Of a stretch of 64,000 nt of DNA, positions 8,811-18,906 are shown one piece after another. The position numbers were made by a program, and so were the translations under genes. The first letter of the stretch is position 1; each line of letters begins with the position of its first letter. The notes under the pieces were generated by a model that saw only the letters and a program-made list of their open reading frames with translations, was not told the origin of the DNA and searched no databases. Origin of the DNA: Candidatus Rhodoblastus alkanivorans. GTDB taxonomy: Bacteria > Pseudomonadota > Alphaproteobacteria > Rhizobiales > Beijerinckiaceae. The stretch is taken from positions 2,150,001 through 2,214,000 of the forward strand of contig NZ_JAIVFP010000001.1 of assembly GCF_022760755.1 (NCBI RefSeq), written 5' to 3'.

Positions 8811-8866
8811 GAATCGAACTCCTCGCGGGCTCTTTACGGCCAAACGCGCCGCAAGGCCAGAGCCGC

Positions 8867-9550
8867 CTATTTTGTTTGTTCCAGATGAAGCGAGACCAGC
8901 CGCGCCAGCAGAATCGCCGGGTAGAGCTGGCCGCAGATCGATTCGAGATTGCACAGGCTGCGGGCGATCGGATGGACGGGGGTGATATCGCCGAAGCCGA
9001 CCGAGGTGAGGGTCGTCAGGCTGAAATAGATCACGTTGGCGCCGAGTTCCGGCGTGTCGGCTATGGTCAGATTGTCGAAGGCGCCGGGAAAGGTTGCGCC
9101 GACGAAGAGATAGAGCGAGGCGAAGACGAGCGAGATCAGCAGATAGACCAGAATGGCGCCGACGATCCGATGGACCGTGATCGTGCCGGCCGCGTAAACG
9201 GCGCGGGCGACGACGACCGCGAAGGTGACCGAGAGGGTCAGCCACAGGCTCGCAATGAGATAGACATGGGAATGCTGCAGGTCCTGCACTTCGCGCCGAA
9301 GCGTCAACGCGAAGCGCAGGACGGCGGCGATCGCGAGGGGAATGAGAATGATCCAGCGCCCCGAGAGAATATAAACGCCGGCCCCCATCACCAGAATGAT
9401 CGCCACGCCGAGCGGCAGGAAAGAGAAGCCGAGCGTCGCCTGGAGTGGCGCGGCCACAAAAAGCAGGAGCGCCAGAAGCACGGTCAGGACGCTCAGCGTC
9501 GGATCGCTGTAGTACTTGCGGAATTCGTGGAATTTTTCCTGGTGGTTCAT
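8867..9550 (-). CDS. Six-helix ion channel protein with K+-type selectivity filter
   Basis: 227 residues from ATG 9550, preceded by GGGAGG. About six hydrophobic helices are visible: LSVLTVLLALLLFVAAPLQ, LPLGVAIILVMGAGVYIL, WIILIPLAIAAVL, VYLIASLWLTLSVTFAVVVA, VGAILVYLLISLVFASLYL, and a last one after the pore. The pore loop contains TLTSVGFGD, a K+-channel-like filter (TxGFGD). No arginine-rich voltage sensor and no C-terminal RCK or cyclic-nucleotide domain is seen, so gating is unclear. It belongs with Ion_trans_2 proteins. Confidence 0.8.
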   Translation of the reverse strand: MNHQEKFHEFRKYYSDPTLSVLTVLLALLLFVAAPLQATLGFSFLPLGVAIILVMGAGVYILSGRWIILIPLAIAAVLRFALTLRREVQDLQHSHVYLIASLWLTLSVTFAVVVARAVYAAGTITVHRIVGAILVYLLISLVFASLYLFVGATFPGAFDNLTIADTPELGANVIYFSLTTLTSVGFGDITPVHPIARSLCNLESICGQLYPAILLARLVSLHLEQTK

Positions 9551-9665
9551 TGGCCCTCCCTTAACGCCGTCGAGTTCAAGGATGGCGCCGTCGCGACATT
9601 TTGCGTCTCGTTGCAGGGCTGGCAAGGCCCTTGCTTGGGTGGAGCGAACCTGTGAAGTGACCGCC

Positions 9666-10526
9666 ATGGCCGAAGACGACATGCCCCCGCTCTTGAATGA
9701 AATTGTCCAGACTGACCCCGCGCTCGGCATTCTGCGGCACGCCGCGCTGCTCGCGGAAGCCGAAGGCGCCCCGGATGACGAGGAACTCGACCTGCTCTAC
9801 AGGCAGACCGACGCCGGATTTCTGCTCGACCTTGCGCCGGCGCGAGTCTGGCCGGAACTGGCGCGCGGGTTGATGGGGTCCGCGCCGGCGAAAATGTTGG
9901 GCAATTTGCGCGAATGCGGCGCGCTGGAGCAAATCTTGCCGGAGGTCGAGGCTCTGTTTGGCGTGCCCTTGCTGTCCGACCAGCCGGGCGAGGTCGATCT
10001 CGGCGAACACGTTCTCGCGTCGCTGGATGAAGCTTCTTTTTGTGAGGCGCCGCTCGCCGTGCGCTTCGCCTTGCTGACGATGCATGTCGGCAAGGCCGAT
10101 TCGCCGAAGGAGCATCTTCCCGTCCATTACAAGCACATCGAGCGCGGTTGTCCGCGCGTCGAGGCGATCGCCGCGCGCTTCGCCGCGCCGGCGGACTGCC
10201 GCGAACTGGCGCTGACGGCGCTGGCGGAAAGCGAAAGGGTGCATCGCGTGTCGAAAATGCGCGCCGGCCCGGTCGCCCTGATGCTGGAGCGGCTCGGCGC
10301 CTTCGACGCGCCGGACGTCTTCGCGCGGCTGATGACGGTCTGCGCCTGCGATTATCGCGCCTTTCCCGGTCGCACGCGCGCGCCATATCCCAAGGCCGCG
10401 CTGCTGGAGACCGCCCGCGCCGCCTGCGCCGACATCAGGGACGACGGGACCGAGGCGACGCGCGAGGCCCGCGCCATCGCCATTGCGCGGGCCTTTCAAT
10501 CGCTGCGCTGGGCGGACGAGGACTGA
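9666..10526 (+). CDS. Stand-alone CCA-adding-enzyme C-terminal-like protein with degenerate HD motif
   Basis: 286 residues from ATG 9666. ARVWPELARGLMGSAPAKML, the following RECGALEQILPEVEALFGVP, and AVRFALLTMHVGK align in order with the central and HD parts of bacterial multifunctional Cca (tRNA nucleotidyltransferase/2'3'-phosphodiesterase). The whole N-terminal nucleotidyltransferase head is absent. The position expected to read HDLGK reads MHVGK, so the metal-binding His-Asp pair is lost. It therefore probably lacks both CCA addition and phosphodiesterase activity and may be an RNA-binding or regulatory derivative. It converges on the efflux permease gene with one base between stops. Homology is from remembered family sequence, so moderately certain. 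Confidence 0.6.
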   Translation: MAEDDMPPLLNEIVQTDPALGILRHAALLAEAEGAPDDEELDLLYRQTDAGFLLDLAPARVWPELARGLMGSAPAKMLGNLRECGALEQILPEVEALFGVPLLSDQPGEVDLGEHVLASLDEASFCEAPLAVRFALLTMHVGKADSPKEHLPVHYKHIERGCPRVEAIAARFAAPADCRELALTALAESERVHRVSKMRAGPVALMLERLGAFDAPDVFARLMTVCACDYRAFPGRTRAPYPKAALLETARAACADIRDDGTEATREARAIAIARAFQSLRWADED

Positions 10527-10527
10527 T

Positions 10528-13500
10528 TCAACCTTCCTTCGCCGCCGGCTCGGCCGGAGCGGCGGGGGCGGGCTGTTTCTTCGCCTTGCGCGATTCCTCG
10601 AAGCGCTGCAGCACGGCAAAGAACGACGGCACGAACAGCACGGCGAGGCAGGTCGAGGCGATCATGCCGCTGAACACGCTGATGCCGAGCGAGCGCCGCG
10701 CATTGGCGCCGGCGCCGGTAGCGAGCACCAGCGGCAGCACGCCGAGAATGAAGGCGAAGGAGGTCATCAGGATCGGGCGGAAGCGGGCGCGGGACGCTTC
10801 CTTGGCGGCGTCGAGGATCGACATGCCGTGCAACAGCCGGTTCTCGCGCGCGACTTCGACGATCAGGATGCCGTTCTTGGCTGACAGCGCGATCAGCAGC
10901 ATCAGGCCGATCTGGGTATAGAGATTGTTGGCGACGCCAAGGCTGGTGAGGGCGATGACGGGGCCGAGCAGGGCGAGCGGCACCGCCGAAAGCACGGCAA
11001 GCGGCAGGATCCAGCTCTCATATTGGCCAGCGAGAACGAGATAGACCAGCAGCAGCGACAGGCCGAAGACATAATAGAGCTGGTTGCCGGTGATCTTCTC
11101 CTGATACGACATCCCGGTCCATTCAAAGCTGACGTCGCTGGGCAGGATTTTCTTGGCGATGGCCTCCATCGTGGCCAAAGCCTGGCCGGAGCTGAAGCCG
11201 CGCGCGGGTCCGCCCACGATGGTCGAGGACGGGTAAAGATTATAAAGCGTATTGAGGGCCGGGCCGACCGCCGTGCCCAGATGGGCGACCGCGCCGAGCG
11301 GCACCATGTTGCCGTCCTGGCTGCGGACAAAAAGGTTCAGCAGGTTGTCGGGACGCAGGCGGAATTGCGAATCCGCCTGGGCATAGACCTGCAGCGACAG
11401 CCCGAATTTGTTGAACTGGTTGACATAGGTCGAGCCGACATAATCGGTGAGCGTCGAGAAGACGTCGCCGACCGGGACCCGGAGCTGCTGCGCGCGGTCG
11501 CGGTCAACGGTGAGGGTCACGCGCGGCGCATCGTTGCGATAAGTGGTCAGGACATTCTGCAGCGAGGGCTCTTTGGCGGCCGCGGCGACGATCGCATCGG
11601 TGAGTTTGCCGAGCTTTTCATAATTGGTGTTGCCGCCGAGCAGTTCGAGCTGCATCTGGAAGCCGCCGGCGTTGCCGATGCCCTGGATCGCGGGCGGCGG
11701 CAAGACGCGGGCCTGACCGTCGGGAAGATTGGCGAGGGCGGCCGACAGTTTTTTGTAAAGCGAGAGCAGATCCTCGTCCTTGGCCTTGAGCCTCTCGTCG
11801 AAGGGTTTGAGCATGACCCAGGCGGCGCCGGCGTTGAACAGGTCAGCGCTGTTGTCGAGCAGGGACATGCCGGTGACGCTGATCACGCGATCGACGCCCG
11901 GAATTTTGCGGGCAAGTTCGGCCGTCTTCTGCAACGCCTCGCTGGTGCGGCCCATGGCGGCGCCTTCGGGCAATTGCAGCGAGACCAGCAGATAGCCCTG
12001 GTCGTCGATCGGAATGAAGGCGGTGGGAATGCGGGTCAGACCCCAGAAGCCGAGGCCGGAGACGATCAGGGCGATGATGACCATCAGCCCGCTGCGATGG
12101 ACCATTTTGCCGATGAAATTGGCGTAGCCGCGCTCCATCGGATCGTAGATGGCGTTGAAGGCGCGAAAGAAGAAATTGCGCTTTTCCGGCGGGACAGGCG
12201 TACGCAGCCAGAGCGCGCATTGGGTCGGCTTGAGGGTGGCGGCGTTGATGGCGGAGATCAGCGCGGTGGCTGCGATCACCAGCGCGAATTGCGCGAACAT
12301 ATTGCCGGTGAGGCCGGGCACGAAGGCCGCGGGCAGGAACACCGACATCAGGACGAGGGTGATGCCCATGATCGGGCCGAACAATTCGTCCATTGCCTTG
12401 ATCGCGGCCGGGACGCCGGGCATGCCCTGTTCGATATATTTGGTCACGCCCTCGACGATGACGATGGCGTCGTCCACCACGATGCCGATGGCCAGCACGA
12501 TGCCGAACAGAGTGGACAGATTGACGGTGAAGCCGAGCGCCGCCATGCCGGCGAAGGCGCCGATGATCGTGACCGGGACGGTCGTCGCCGGAACCAGGGT
12601 TGCGCGGAAATTTTGCAGGAAGACCAGGATCACGATCAGGACGAGGATGCCGGCCTGATAAAGCGTCTTGTAGACCTCGGCGATCGAGTCCCGGACGAAA
12701 ATGGTCGTGTCGTAGGGGATTGAATATTGGAGGCCTTGGGGGAAGCGCTTGGCCATCTGGTCCATCAGCGCCTTGACTTCCTTGCCGACCTGCAGCGAGT
12801 TCGAATCCGGCGTCTGGTAGATGGCTATGCCCGCCGCGGGCTTGCCGTTGAGGCGGAACTCCTGGGAGTAGGTCTGCGAGCCGAGTTCGATCCGCGCGAC
12901 GTCGCTGAGATGGATCAGCCTTCCGCCCTGCGCGGTCTGGTCCTTGATGACGATGCTGCCGAATTCCTCCGGCTGGTCGAGGCGCGACTTGACGTCGATC
13001 GTATATTGGAATTCGACGTCTTTCGGCGCGGGCGGCGCGCCAACCTGGCCGGCGGCGATATTCTGATTCTGCTCACGGATCGCCTTGATCACGTCCGACG
13101 GATCGAGGTTGAAGCTCTGCAGCTTGCCCGGATCCATCCAGATGCGCATGGCATATTCGCCGGCGCCGATAACCTTGACATTGCCGACGCCGGGCAGGCG
13201 GGCGAGGGCGTCGACGAGATTGATCGTCGCGTAATTGCTCAGGAAAAGCGCGTCATATTTGTTGTCCGGCGAACTTAGCGTCACGAACTGCAGGATCGAG
13301 GTGTTCTTCTTCTGGACGTTGACGCCCTGGGCCTGGACCGGCTCCGGCAGCGAGGCCAAGGCGAGCTGGACGCGGTTCTGCACCAGAACCTGGTCGATGT
13401 TCGGATCGGTGCCGATGGCGAAGGTTATGGTCAGGACATAGGTGCCGTCCGGCGCGCTGGTCGATTCCATATAAAGCATATGGTCGACGCCATTGACCTG

Positions 13501-13704
13501 GTTCTCGATCGGCAGCGCGATGGTGTTCAGCACGGTCTGGGCGCTGGCGCCGGGATAGCTCGCCGTCACCTGCACCGTGGGCGGGACGACATTGGGATAT
13601 TCGGAGACTGGCAGGCGGTAGAGCGCCACCGCGCCGATGACGACGAGCACGATCGCCAGCACATTGGCCAGCACCGGACGCTCGATGAAGAATTTTGACA
13701 TCAT
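10528..13704 (-). CDS. RND multidrug efflux permease (HAE1/AcrB type)
   Basis: About 1058 residues from ATG 13704 (or 13701), behind AGGAAAC. Opens with [21 protein letters not shown], as AcrB/MexB proteins do. Two sets of six helices enclose two periplasmic loops. The proton-relay pair is present in helix 4 ([13 protein letters not shown]), and the helix-10 lysine in [13 protein letters not shown]. It exports lipophilic compounds by proton antiport as a trimer in the inner membrane. It is the third gene of a minus-strand operon behind the outer-membrane channel and adaptor genes, with 20 bp to the adaptor stop. The C-terminal tail is Lys/Pro/Ala-rich. Confidence 0.95.
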   Translation of the reverse strand: MMSKFFIERPVLANVLAIVLVVIGAVALYRLPVSEYPNVVPPTVQVTASYPGASAQTVLNTIALPIENQVNGVDHMLYMESTSAPDGTYVLTITFAIGTDPNIDQVLVQNRVQLALASLPEPVQAQGVNVQKKNTSILQFVTLSSPDNKYDALFLSNYATINLVDALARLPGVGNVKVIGAGEYAMRIWMDPGKLQSFNLDPSDVIKAIREQNQNIAAGQVGAPPAPKDVEFQYTIDVKSRLDQPEEFGSIVIKDQTAQGGRLIHLSDVARIELGSQTYSQEFRLNGKPAAGIAIYQTPDSNSLQVGKEVKALMDQMAKRFPQGLQYSIPYDTTIFVRDSIAEVYKTLYQAGILVLIVILVFLQNFRATLVPATTVPVTIIGAFAGMAALGFTVNLSTLFGIVLAIGIVVDDAIVIVEGVTKYIEQGMPGVPAAIKAMDELFGPIMGITLVLMSVFLPAAFVPGLTGNMFAQFALVIAATALISAINAATLKPTQCALWLRTPVPPEKRNFFFRAFNAIYDPMERGYANFIGKMVHRSGLMVIIALIVSGLGFWGLTRIPTAFIPIDDQGYLLVSLQLPEGAAMGRTSEALQKTAELARKIPGVDRVISVTGMSLLDNSADLFNAGAAWVMLKPFDERLKAKDEDLLSLYKKLSAALANLPDGQARVLPPPAIQGIGNAGGFQMQLELLGGNTNYEKLGKLTDAIVAAAAKEPSLQNVLTTYRNDAPRVTLTVDRDRAQQLRVPVGDVFSTLTDYVGSTYVNQFNKFGLSLQVYAQADSQFRLRPDNLLNLFVRSQDGNMVPLGAVAHLGTAVGPALNTLYNLYPSSTIVGGPARGFSSGQALATMEAIAKKILPSDVSFEWTGMSYQEKITGNQLYYVFGLSLLLVYLVLAGQYESWILPLAVLSAVPLALLGPVIALTSLGVANNLYTQIGLMLLIALSAKNGILIVEVARENRLLHGMSILDAAKEASRARFRPILMTSFAFILGVLPLVLATGAGANARRSLGISVFSGMIASTCLAVLFVPSFFAVLQRFEESRKAKKQPAPAAPAEPAAKEG

Positions 13705-13724
13705 CGGCTTGTTTCCTGTTCCGG

Positions 13725-14903
13725 CTATTGCGCGGCCGTCGTTAATTTCGGCGTCACCGTCATGCCCGCCGAGACGCGCCACAATTCGCCGACCACGATG
13801 CGGTCGGTGCGGTTGAGGCCGTCGCTGATCGTCTGCATCGCGCCGACCGTCTGGCCAAGCTGGACATAACGCTTTTCGACGACATTGCCGTCATTGACGA
13901 TGAGCAGATAACGGCCGCCCTGATCCTCCTGCAAAGCCGTCTGCGGGACCAGCAGGGCGCTCTTTTCGATTTTGCCCATCGGCAGGCGAATCTTGACGAA
14001 CATGCCCGGCAGGAAGGTCCGCGTCGGATTGGGGAGAACGCCGCGGACATAGAGCGTGCCGGTGGTGGGATCGATCGCGGGCGCGACATATTCCACCGTT
14101 CCCTTGTGCGGGAATCCTTTTTCGTCGGAGAGTTGGGCCTCGATCGGAACCTTGTGCAGTTCGGCGAGGGTCAGACGGCGCTGGTCGAGATTGGCGCGGA
14201 TCTGCAACGCCTGCTGCGAGCTGATATTGGCGACGACATAGATCGGATTGAGCTGGGTGATCTCGGCGAGCACGGCCGTTTGGGCGCTGGCGCCGACCAT
14301 ATTGCCGGCATCGATCAGGTGCTTGCCCATCTGGCCGTCGAACGGCGCGCGCACTTCCGTGTAGCTGAGATTGAGCTGGGCGATCGCGACCTGCGCCTGC
14401 GCCGCCTTGATATTCGCCTCGGCGGTCTTCTCCTGGAACACCCAATGATCGACCTCGACCTGCGAGGTCGCGTGTTTCGCCAGCAGCGCGGTGTAGCGCC
14501 CGACTTCCAGCTTGGCGTGGTCGCGCGCCACGACCTGCGCTTCGAGTTGGGCCTGGGCCTGCTGGAGCTGGGCCTTGTACTGGTCCTGCTGGACGGTGAA
14601 GAGCAGGTCGCCCTTCTTGACGATCGCGCCGTCCTCGAAATGAATCTGCTCCAGATAGCCGGGCACGCGCGCGACCAGCTTGACCTGGTTGATCGCCGCT
14701 GCGTTGCCGACGATCTCCAGAGTGTCGCTGACAGTCTGCATCTTCGGCAGCATCACCGGAATTTGCGGCGGCGCCGATTGCGCCTGCGCTTGGGCGGCGG
14801 GCGCCGCCGCGGCGGCGAAGAGGGCAAGGGCGGCTGCGAGCCACAAAGGCGCAAGTCCGCGGCGCGCGGAGAAGCGGAAGACGTCTTTCATCGCGATCAC
14901 CAT
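13725..14903 (-). CDS. RND efflux periplasmic adaptor (membrane fusion protein)
   Basis: 392 residues or slightly fewer. A signal-peptide-like N-terminus ends near AAQAQAQ. Then come the lipoyl half-motif [20 protein letters not shown], a coiled-coil hairpin rich in Gln/Ala ([19 protein letters not shown]), the second lipoyl half [17 protein letters not shown], and a beta-barrel part. This is the HlyD/AcrA plan. The protein bridges the inner-membrane permease to the outer-membrane factor. The start at 14903 overlaps the previous gene's stop (ATGGTGA); ATG 14891 is an alternative with GGTGA upstream. No lipobox cysteine is visible, so it is probably not lipidated. Confidence 0.93.
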   Translation of the reverse strand: MVIAMKDVFRFSARRGLAPLWLAAALALFAAAAAPAAQAQAQSAPPQIPVMLPKMQTVSDTLEIVGNAAAINQVKLVARVPGYLEQIHFEDGAIVKKGDLLFTVQQDQYKAQLQQAQAQLEAQVVARDHAKLEVGRYTALLAKHATSQVEVDHWVFQEKTAEANIKAAQAQVAIAQLNLSYTEVRAPFDGQMGKHLIDAGNMVGASAQTAVLAEITQLNPIYVVANISSQQALQIRANLDQRRLTLAELHKVPIEAQLSDEKGFPHKGTVEYVAPAIDPTTGTLYVRGVLPNPTRTFLPGMFVKIRLPMGKIEKSALLVPQTALQEDQGGRYLLIVNDGNVVEKRYVQLGQTVGAMQTISDGLNRTDRIVVGELWRVSAGMTVTPKLTTAAQ

Positions 14904-16546
14904 TGCGGCGGCCTCACAGTCGGTCCGAGGTCAGACGGGCCGGGAAGCCCGGGCGTCGCCGGCGCCTTTTTGCCGGCGGGCGGGAGCAGTTCGCCCCAAT
15001 TGGTGCGGGAGCGCATTTCGTTGGCGACCGAGGCGGTGACGAAATCGCGGCCCCAGCGGATCTGCCAGCCGCCGCCGAGCGCGCGATAGGCCATGGTCAG
15101 GCTGACCGAAACATTGCCTTCGGCCGCGACCAGATTGTTCTGCGCCTGATAGAGATTCTGCTCGGCTGTCAGCACGGTGGTGAAGTCGCGCGTGCCGAGC
15201 TGGTACTGGGCGAGCGCCACGGTGAGGGCGCTGCTGGCGGCCGCGACGCTCTGTTTGAGCAGGACGACCTGATGGCGGCCCTGGAGGAAGCCGCTCAATC
15301 CATCCTCGACCTCGCGCTGCGCCTTGAGCACGGTGTTCTTGTAATTGATCAGCAGCGCCTGCAATTCGGCGTCCTGGGCGCGGACGTTGTTGGTGATCTG
15401 GCCGTAATTCAGGATCGGCCAGCTGAAGGACGGGCCGAAGGCGAAGGTGAGGCTCGGCTGGGTGAACAAGGGCTTGAGGGTTGCGCCGTTCGCGGTGCTC
15501 GCGAGCGTGCCGAACGCGCCGCCCAGGGTGAAGGCGGGATAGAGATCCGCCTCGGCGATGCCGACCTGCGCTCCTTGCGCGACCGCCTTCAGCTCGGCCG
15601 CGCGCACGTCCGGGCGGCGGCGCAGGAGATCGGCCGGAATGCCGACCGCGACGGTCGCGGGCGGCGCGGGAATCCCGCGCGAGCGGTTGAGCAGACTGTC
15701 AATGGTCTGCGGCGGCTCGCCGAGCAGGACGCACAGGGCGTTCTCCTGCTTCTGCAATTGGGCGCTGTATTGCGGTATCGCGGCCTCGGTCTGCGCGAGG
15801 ACGTTTTTGGCCTGGAAGACGTCGAGTTCGGAAGTGGCGCCGCCCTTGTAGCGGGCCTGCGCTATGTCCAGCGCCTCCCTTTGCTTGATTACGTTCGCCT
15901 TGGCGATGGCGATCTGCGCCTGCAGGGTGCGGACCGCGATATAATCATTGGCGACGTCGCCGATCAAAGTAACCAGCACGTCGTCGTAAGTAGCGATCGA
16001 GGCGAGATAGGCGGCGTCGGCCGATTCGACCCCGTGCCGGAACTTGCCCCAAAGGTCGATCTCCCACGCGACCTGGCCGCCGAGATCGACGCGCCAGAAA
16101 TTGTTGCCGATCGCATTGCTGGGGTTGGTGGAGGCGTCCGTGCGCGGAAGCTTGATGTAATCGCCCGAGCCGTTGAGTTGCTGGCTTTGCGGATAGACCT
16201 CGCCGATGGCCTGGCCCAAAATCGCGCGGGCCTTGAGCACGCGGGCGCCGGTCTCCATCAGCGTCAGGTTCTGGTCATAGGCGATCAGGACCAGGCGGTT
16301 CAGGGTCGGGTCGCGGAAGGCCGTCCACCAGTTGCGGTAGTCCTCGCGGCGGGTTTTCACGGCAGGATTGCGCGCCTCGCGCCATTTCAGGCCGAGCGGC
16401 GCGTCCGGCGCGACGAATTTCGGCCCGACCGAACAGGCGGCGAGCGGCGCGAGCAGGAGCAGGGCGGGAAGCCGAGCGAACCGGCGGCAGGGCGGCGCGC
16501 CGGACCGTCGGCGCGAGGGCCGGGACATGCCGCGATACTGGTTCAT
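14897..16546 (-). CDS. NodT-family outer-membrane efflux lipoprotein
   Basis: About 549 residues. The N-terminal signal ends in the lipobox LLAPLAACS, so the mature protein should be anchored by an acylated cysteine. The following VGPKFVAPDAPL and WWTAFRDPTLNRL segments, and two OEP repeats with long Gln/Ala-rich helices (IPADLLRRRPDVRAAE; YGQITNNVRAQDAEL), are characteristic of NodT/OprM channels. It forms the trimeric outer-membrane exit duct. It is the first gene of the three-gene efflux operon. ATG 16546 is chosen over the TTG at 16549 because GGAACGGA lies upstream. No adjacent TetR or MarR regulator is visible. Confidence 0.93.
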   Translation of the reverse strand: MNQYRGMSRPSRRRSGAPPCRRFARLPALLLLAPLAACSVGPKFVAPDAPLGLKWREARNPAVKTRREDYRNWWTAFRDPTLNRLVLIAYDQNLTLMETGARVLKARAILGQAIGEVYPQSQQLNGSGDYIKLPRTDASTNPSNAIGNNFWRVDLGGQVAWEIDLWGKFRHGVESADAAYLASIATYDDVLVTLIGDVANDYIAVRTLQAQIAIAKANVIKQREALDIAQARYKGGATSELDVFQAKNVLAQTEAAIPQYSAQLQKQENALCVLLGEPPQTIDSLLNRSRGIPAPPATVAVGIPADLLRRRPDVRAAELKAVAQGAQVGIAEADLYPAFTLGGAFGTLASTANGATLKPLFTQPSLTFAFGPSFSWPILNYGQITNNVRAQDAELQALLINYKNTVLKAQREVEDGLSGFLQGRHQVVLLKQSVAAASSALTVALAQYQLGTRDFTTVLTAEQNLYQAQNNLVAAEGNVSVSLTMAYRALGGGWQIRWGRDFVTASVANEMRSRTNWGELLPPAGKKAPATPGLPGPSDLGPTVRPPQW

Positions 16547-16790
16547 CAAATATCCGTTCCCGGCGTGTTTACCGCGCCTTAAACAAACTGCGCGTTAATG
16601 CCATGATTCTGCCGAATGCTATGTTCCGCTGTTTGGACGATCAAGCGGAGCGGAGGCTTTGCGCTTGTTTCCGTCGCCGCGTTGTATTGCCGCAACAGAC
16701 AGCGTTCTTCGTCGGCAAAGCTTCTCGGCAAAGCTCGATTGCCGCCCCGCTCGGGCGGGGCGGATCACTCGCGCGTCGAGCTTCCGGCGG

Positions 16791-17528
16791 TCAGGCCAGA
16801 TAGTCGTGAACGACCTTGCCGAGATCGAGCGTCAGGTCGGCGAGAATATGAACGGCGGACACCACTTCGAGCACCGGCAGTTCCGCGACCGGCGCAAGCG
16901 CATGGGAAAACAGGTCGAGCGTCGCCGGCCCCGTCCAGGCGCCTTTGAGGTTCACGTCGATGAGCTTGTACTCGACGATTTCGCAAATGCGCGGCGTTCC
17001 ATCGACATGCGGAATGATTTTGAGCAGGAAGTTGGGCGCCTCCATCGAGGCCTTCACCGCGGCGAGATCCGCCTGCTTGTGCTTGTAGCCCATGGTCCCG
17101 ACGGCGACTTCCACCGGCCCGTAATGCAAATGGCCGACCAGAGTGTCGATTTCGACATGAAGGCGCGGCTTGGCCAGTTTTTTCGGAAAGCCCCACAATT
17201 CGCGACCGCCGGCGATCGGCGGATGGTCATTGAGGAACATGCAATGGGTGTAGCCGCCCTTGCGGCCCTCGAACGTGACCGGAATGACCTGTCCGGTCTC
17301 GGTATAGTCGCCGAAGCCGGTGGAGTCCGGCATTCGGATGAACTCGTATTTGACCAGCGGTTCTTCCACCTGCAGCGGTTCCGGCACGACTTCGCGCAGC
17401 TTGGCCGGATCGGTGCGATAGGTGATGATCATATATTCGCGATTGACGAAGCGATAAGGCCCGATCGGATAGGCCGGGCTCGTCAAAGGCATGGCGAAAG
17501 CCTGCCGACGGACGTCGTCTTCTTTCAT
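16791..17528 (-). CDS. Acetoacetate decarboxylase family protein
   Basis: 245 residues from ATG 17528 with AAGGAG at ideal spacing. The block [14 protein letters not shown] contains the Schiff-base lysine pair of acetoacetate decarboxylases (Lys115/116 in the clostridial enzyme). [18 protein letters not shown] and the Arg in [14 protein letters not shown] also match. The family converts acetoacetate to acetone and CO2. It lies 32 bp downstream of the patatin-like gene and is probably co-transcribed. In other proteobacteria such pairs occur with hydroxybutyrate catabolism; the dehydrogenase usually seen there is absent here. Confidence 0.9.
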   Translation of the reverse strand: MKEDDVRRQAFAMPLTSPAYPIGPYRFVNREYMIITYRTDPAKLREVVPEPLQVEEPLVKYEFIRMPDSTGFGDYTETGQVIPVTFEGRKGGYTHCMFLNDHPPIAGGRELWGFPKKLAKPRLHVEIDTLVGHLHYGPVEVAVGTMGYKHKQADLAAVKASMEAPNFLLKIIPHVDGTPRICEIVEYKLIDVNLKGAWTGPATLDLFSHALAPVAELPVLEVVSAVHILADLTLDLGKVVHDYLA

Positions 17529-17560
17529 GTCTTGCTCCTTCAAGGGGCGTATGGCGGGCG

Positions 17561-18730
17561 TCAGGCTTCGTGAGAGAAATCGAAAACGCAGAATCCTTCG
17601 CGATTGTGGGGCCGTCGCAGCACTTCCGGATGCCCCAGCGCCTTGCGGGCGGCCGAATAGCCGGCGCTCCAGTGCTCCTCCATCGTGCGGCGGGAAAATT
17701 CGAAATCCTTGACCACGCCCTCGTAGCTCTTGGCGTGATAGATCAGATGGACGATGTTGTAGACGGATTCGTTCGATTCCTTCGCCAGATACTCGACTTC
17801 GGGCAAAGCGCGGATTTCTTCCGGCAAGTGCTCGTAAACACGGCGGAAGATACGTCGCAGGCGTTGCATGTTGATGACCTGATGGGTCGCTTCGCGGGTG
17901 CGGCTTGAATATTGAATGTCCTTCTGCCGCGTTTCCACCTCGGCGAGGTCGCGCGGCAAGTCGCCGGTGGCGCTCCACAGATCGACCTGGAAGGTGAGCG
18001 TGTCGCGGCGCGGGTGCGATTCGAGCACCCATTGCAGCGGCGTGTTGGAGACGATGCCGCCGTCCCAATAAAATTCGCCGTCGATCTCGGTCGCCGGGAA
18101 GCCCGGCGGCAGCGAACCGCTCGCCATGATGTGACGGAAGTCGATGCGATGGGTCTTGGTATCGAAATAGGTGAAATTGCCGGTGCGGACATTCACCGCG
18201 CCGACGCTGAGGCGCGTCGCGCCGGAATTGATCCGGTCGAAATCGACCAGGCGCTCCAGGGTGCTTTTGAGCGGCGAAACATCGTAATAGCCGAGCGCGC
18301 TGGGGTTGTGCTCCGGCCAGACGAGCGGCGAGGGGACGCGCGGCTTGAAAAATCCGGTCGCGCCGAGGGCCGCCGCGCCGAAGGCGCGAAACTGGTTGAG
18401 GGCGCGGTGAAGGTTTTCGTTGATATGTTTGGCGTGGGGATTGTAGGGCAGACCGAACGGCCCGAGCGGCGGTTCGGTCACCGTCTCCCAGAATTCACGC
18501 AGCTTTTCCACCCGCTTCTCGGGCGGATTGCCCGCGATCAGCGCCGAATTGATGGAGCCGATGGAAATGCCGGCGACCCAATCGGGATGAATATTCGCCT
18601 CGGCCAGCGCCTCATAAACGCCCGCCTGATAGGAGCCGAGCGCGCCGCCGCCCTGAAGGACAAGGGCGATGCACTTGAACAGGTCTCCGCCGGATTCCGT
18701 TGCCGCTGGGCGCGGGATTTGCTCCGTCAT
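17561..18730 (-). CDS. Patatin-like phospholipase
   Basis: 389 residues from ATG 18730, preceded by AAGGAG. The oxyanion loop [21 protein letters not shown], the nucleophile elbow GISIGS (Ser) and the catalytic Asp in [13 protein letters not shown] make a complete Ser-Asp dyad. No signal peptide is seen, so it is probably cytoplasmic or membrane-peripheral. The C-terminal ~120 residues (after [18 protein letters not shown]) form a helical region common to the patatins found next to acetoacetate decarboxylase. The family hydrolyses acyl esters. A role in lipid or PHB-linked turnover is inferred from the operon partner. Confidence 0.9.
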   Translation of the reverse strand: MTEQIPRPAATESGGDLFKCIALVLQGGGALGSYQAGVYEALAEANIHPDWVAGISIGSINSALIAGNPPEKRVEKLREFWETVTEPPLGPFGLPYNPHAKHINENLHRALNQFRAFGAAALGATGFFKPRVPSPLVWPEHNPSALGYYDVSPLKSTLERLVDFDRINSGATRLSVGAVNVRTGNFTYFDTKTHRIDFRHIMASGSLPPGFPATEIDGEFYWDGGIVSNTPLQWVLESHPRRDTLTFQVDLWSATGDLPRDLAEVETRQKDIQYSSRTREATHQVINMQRLRRIFRRVYEHLPEEIRALPEVEYLAKESNESVYNIVHLIYHAKSYEGVVKDFEFSRRTMEEHWSAGYSAARKALGHPEVLRRPHNREGFCVFDFSHEA

Positions 18731-18906
18731 GGAAGCTCCTTCGAAAAAGCGCGGCGCGCCGGGAATCGGATTCGCTCGGCGCGCTTTCGAACAAACTCGC
18801 CCGGATCGGAGGTCGAGGCAAGACGAGAATTTGCGCGTTGCAGCGCCTTTTTCGCGCCGCGGCGCCGCCTGTCCGCCATAGCGATCCAGGCCGGCCGGCG
18901 GGCCCC

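Noticed and set aside
11023-12723. 566-residue plus-strand frame inside the RND permease
   Set aside because: Shadow frame; the minus-strand product is complete and conserved.
14903-16582. 559-residue plus-strand frame over the outer-membrane factor gene
   Set aside because: Shadow frame of the NodT-type gene; no recognisable domain.
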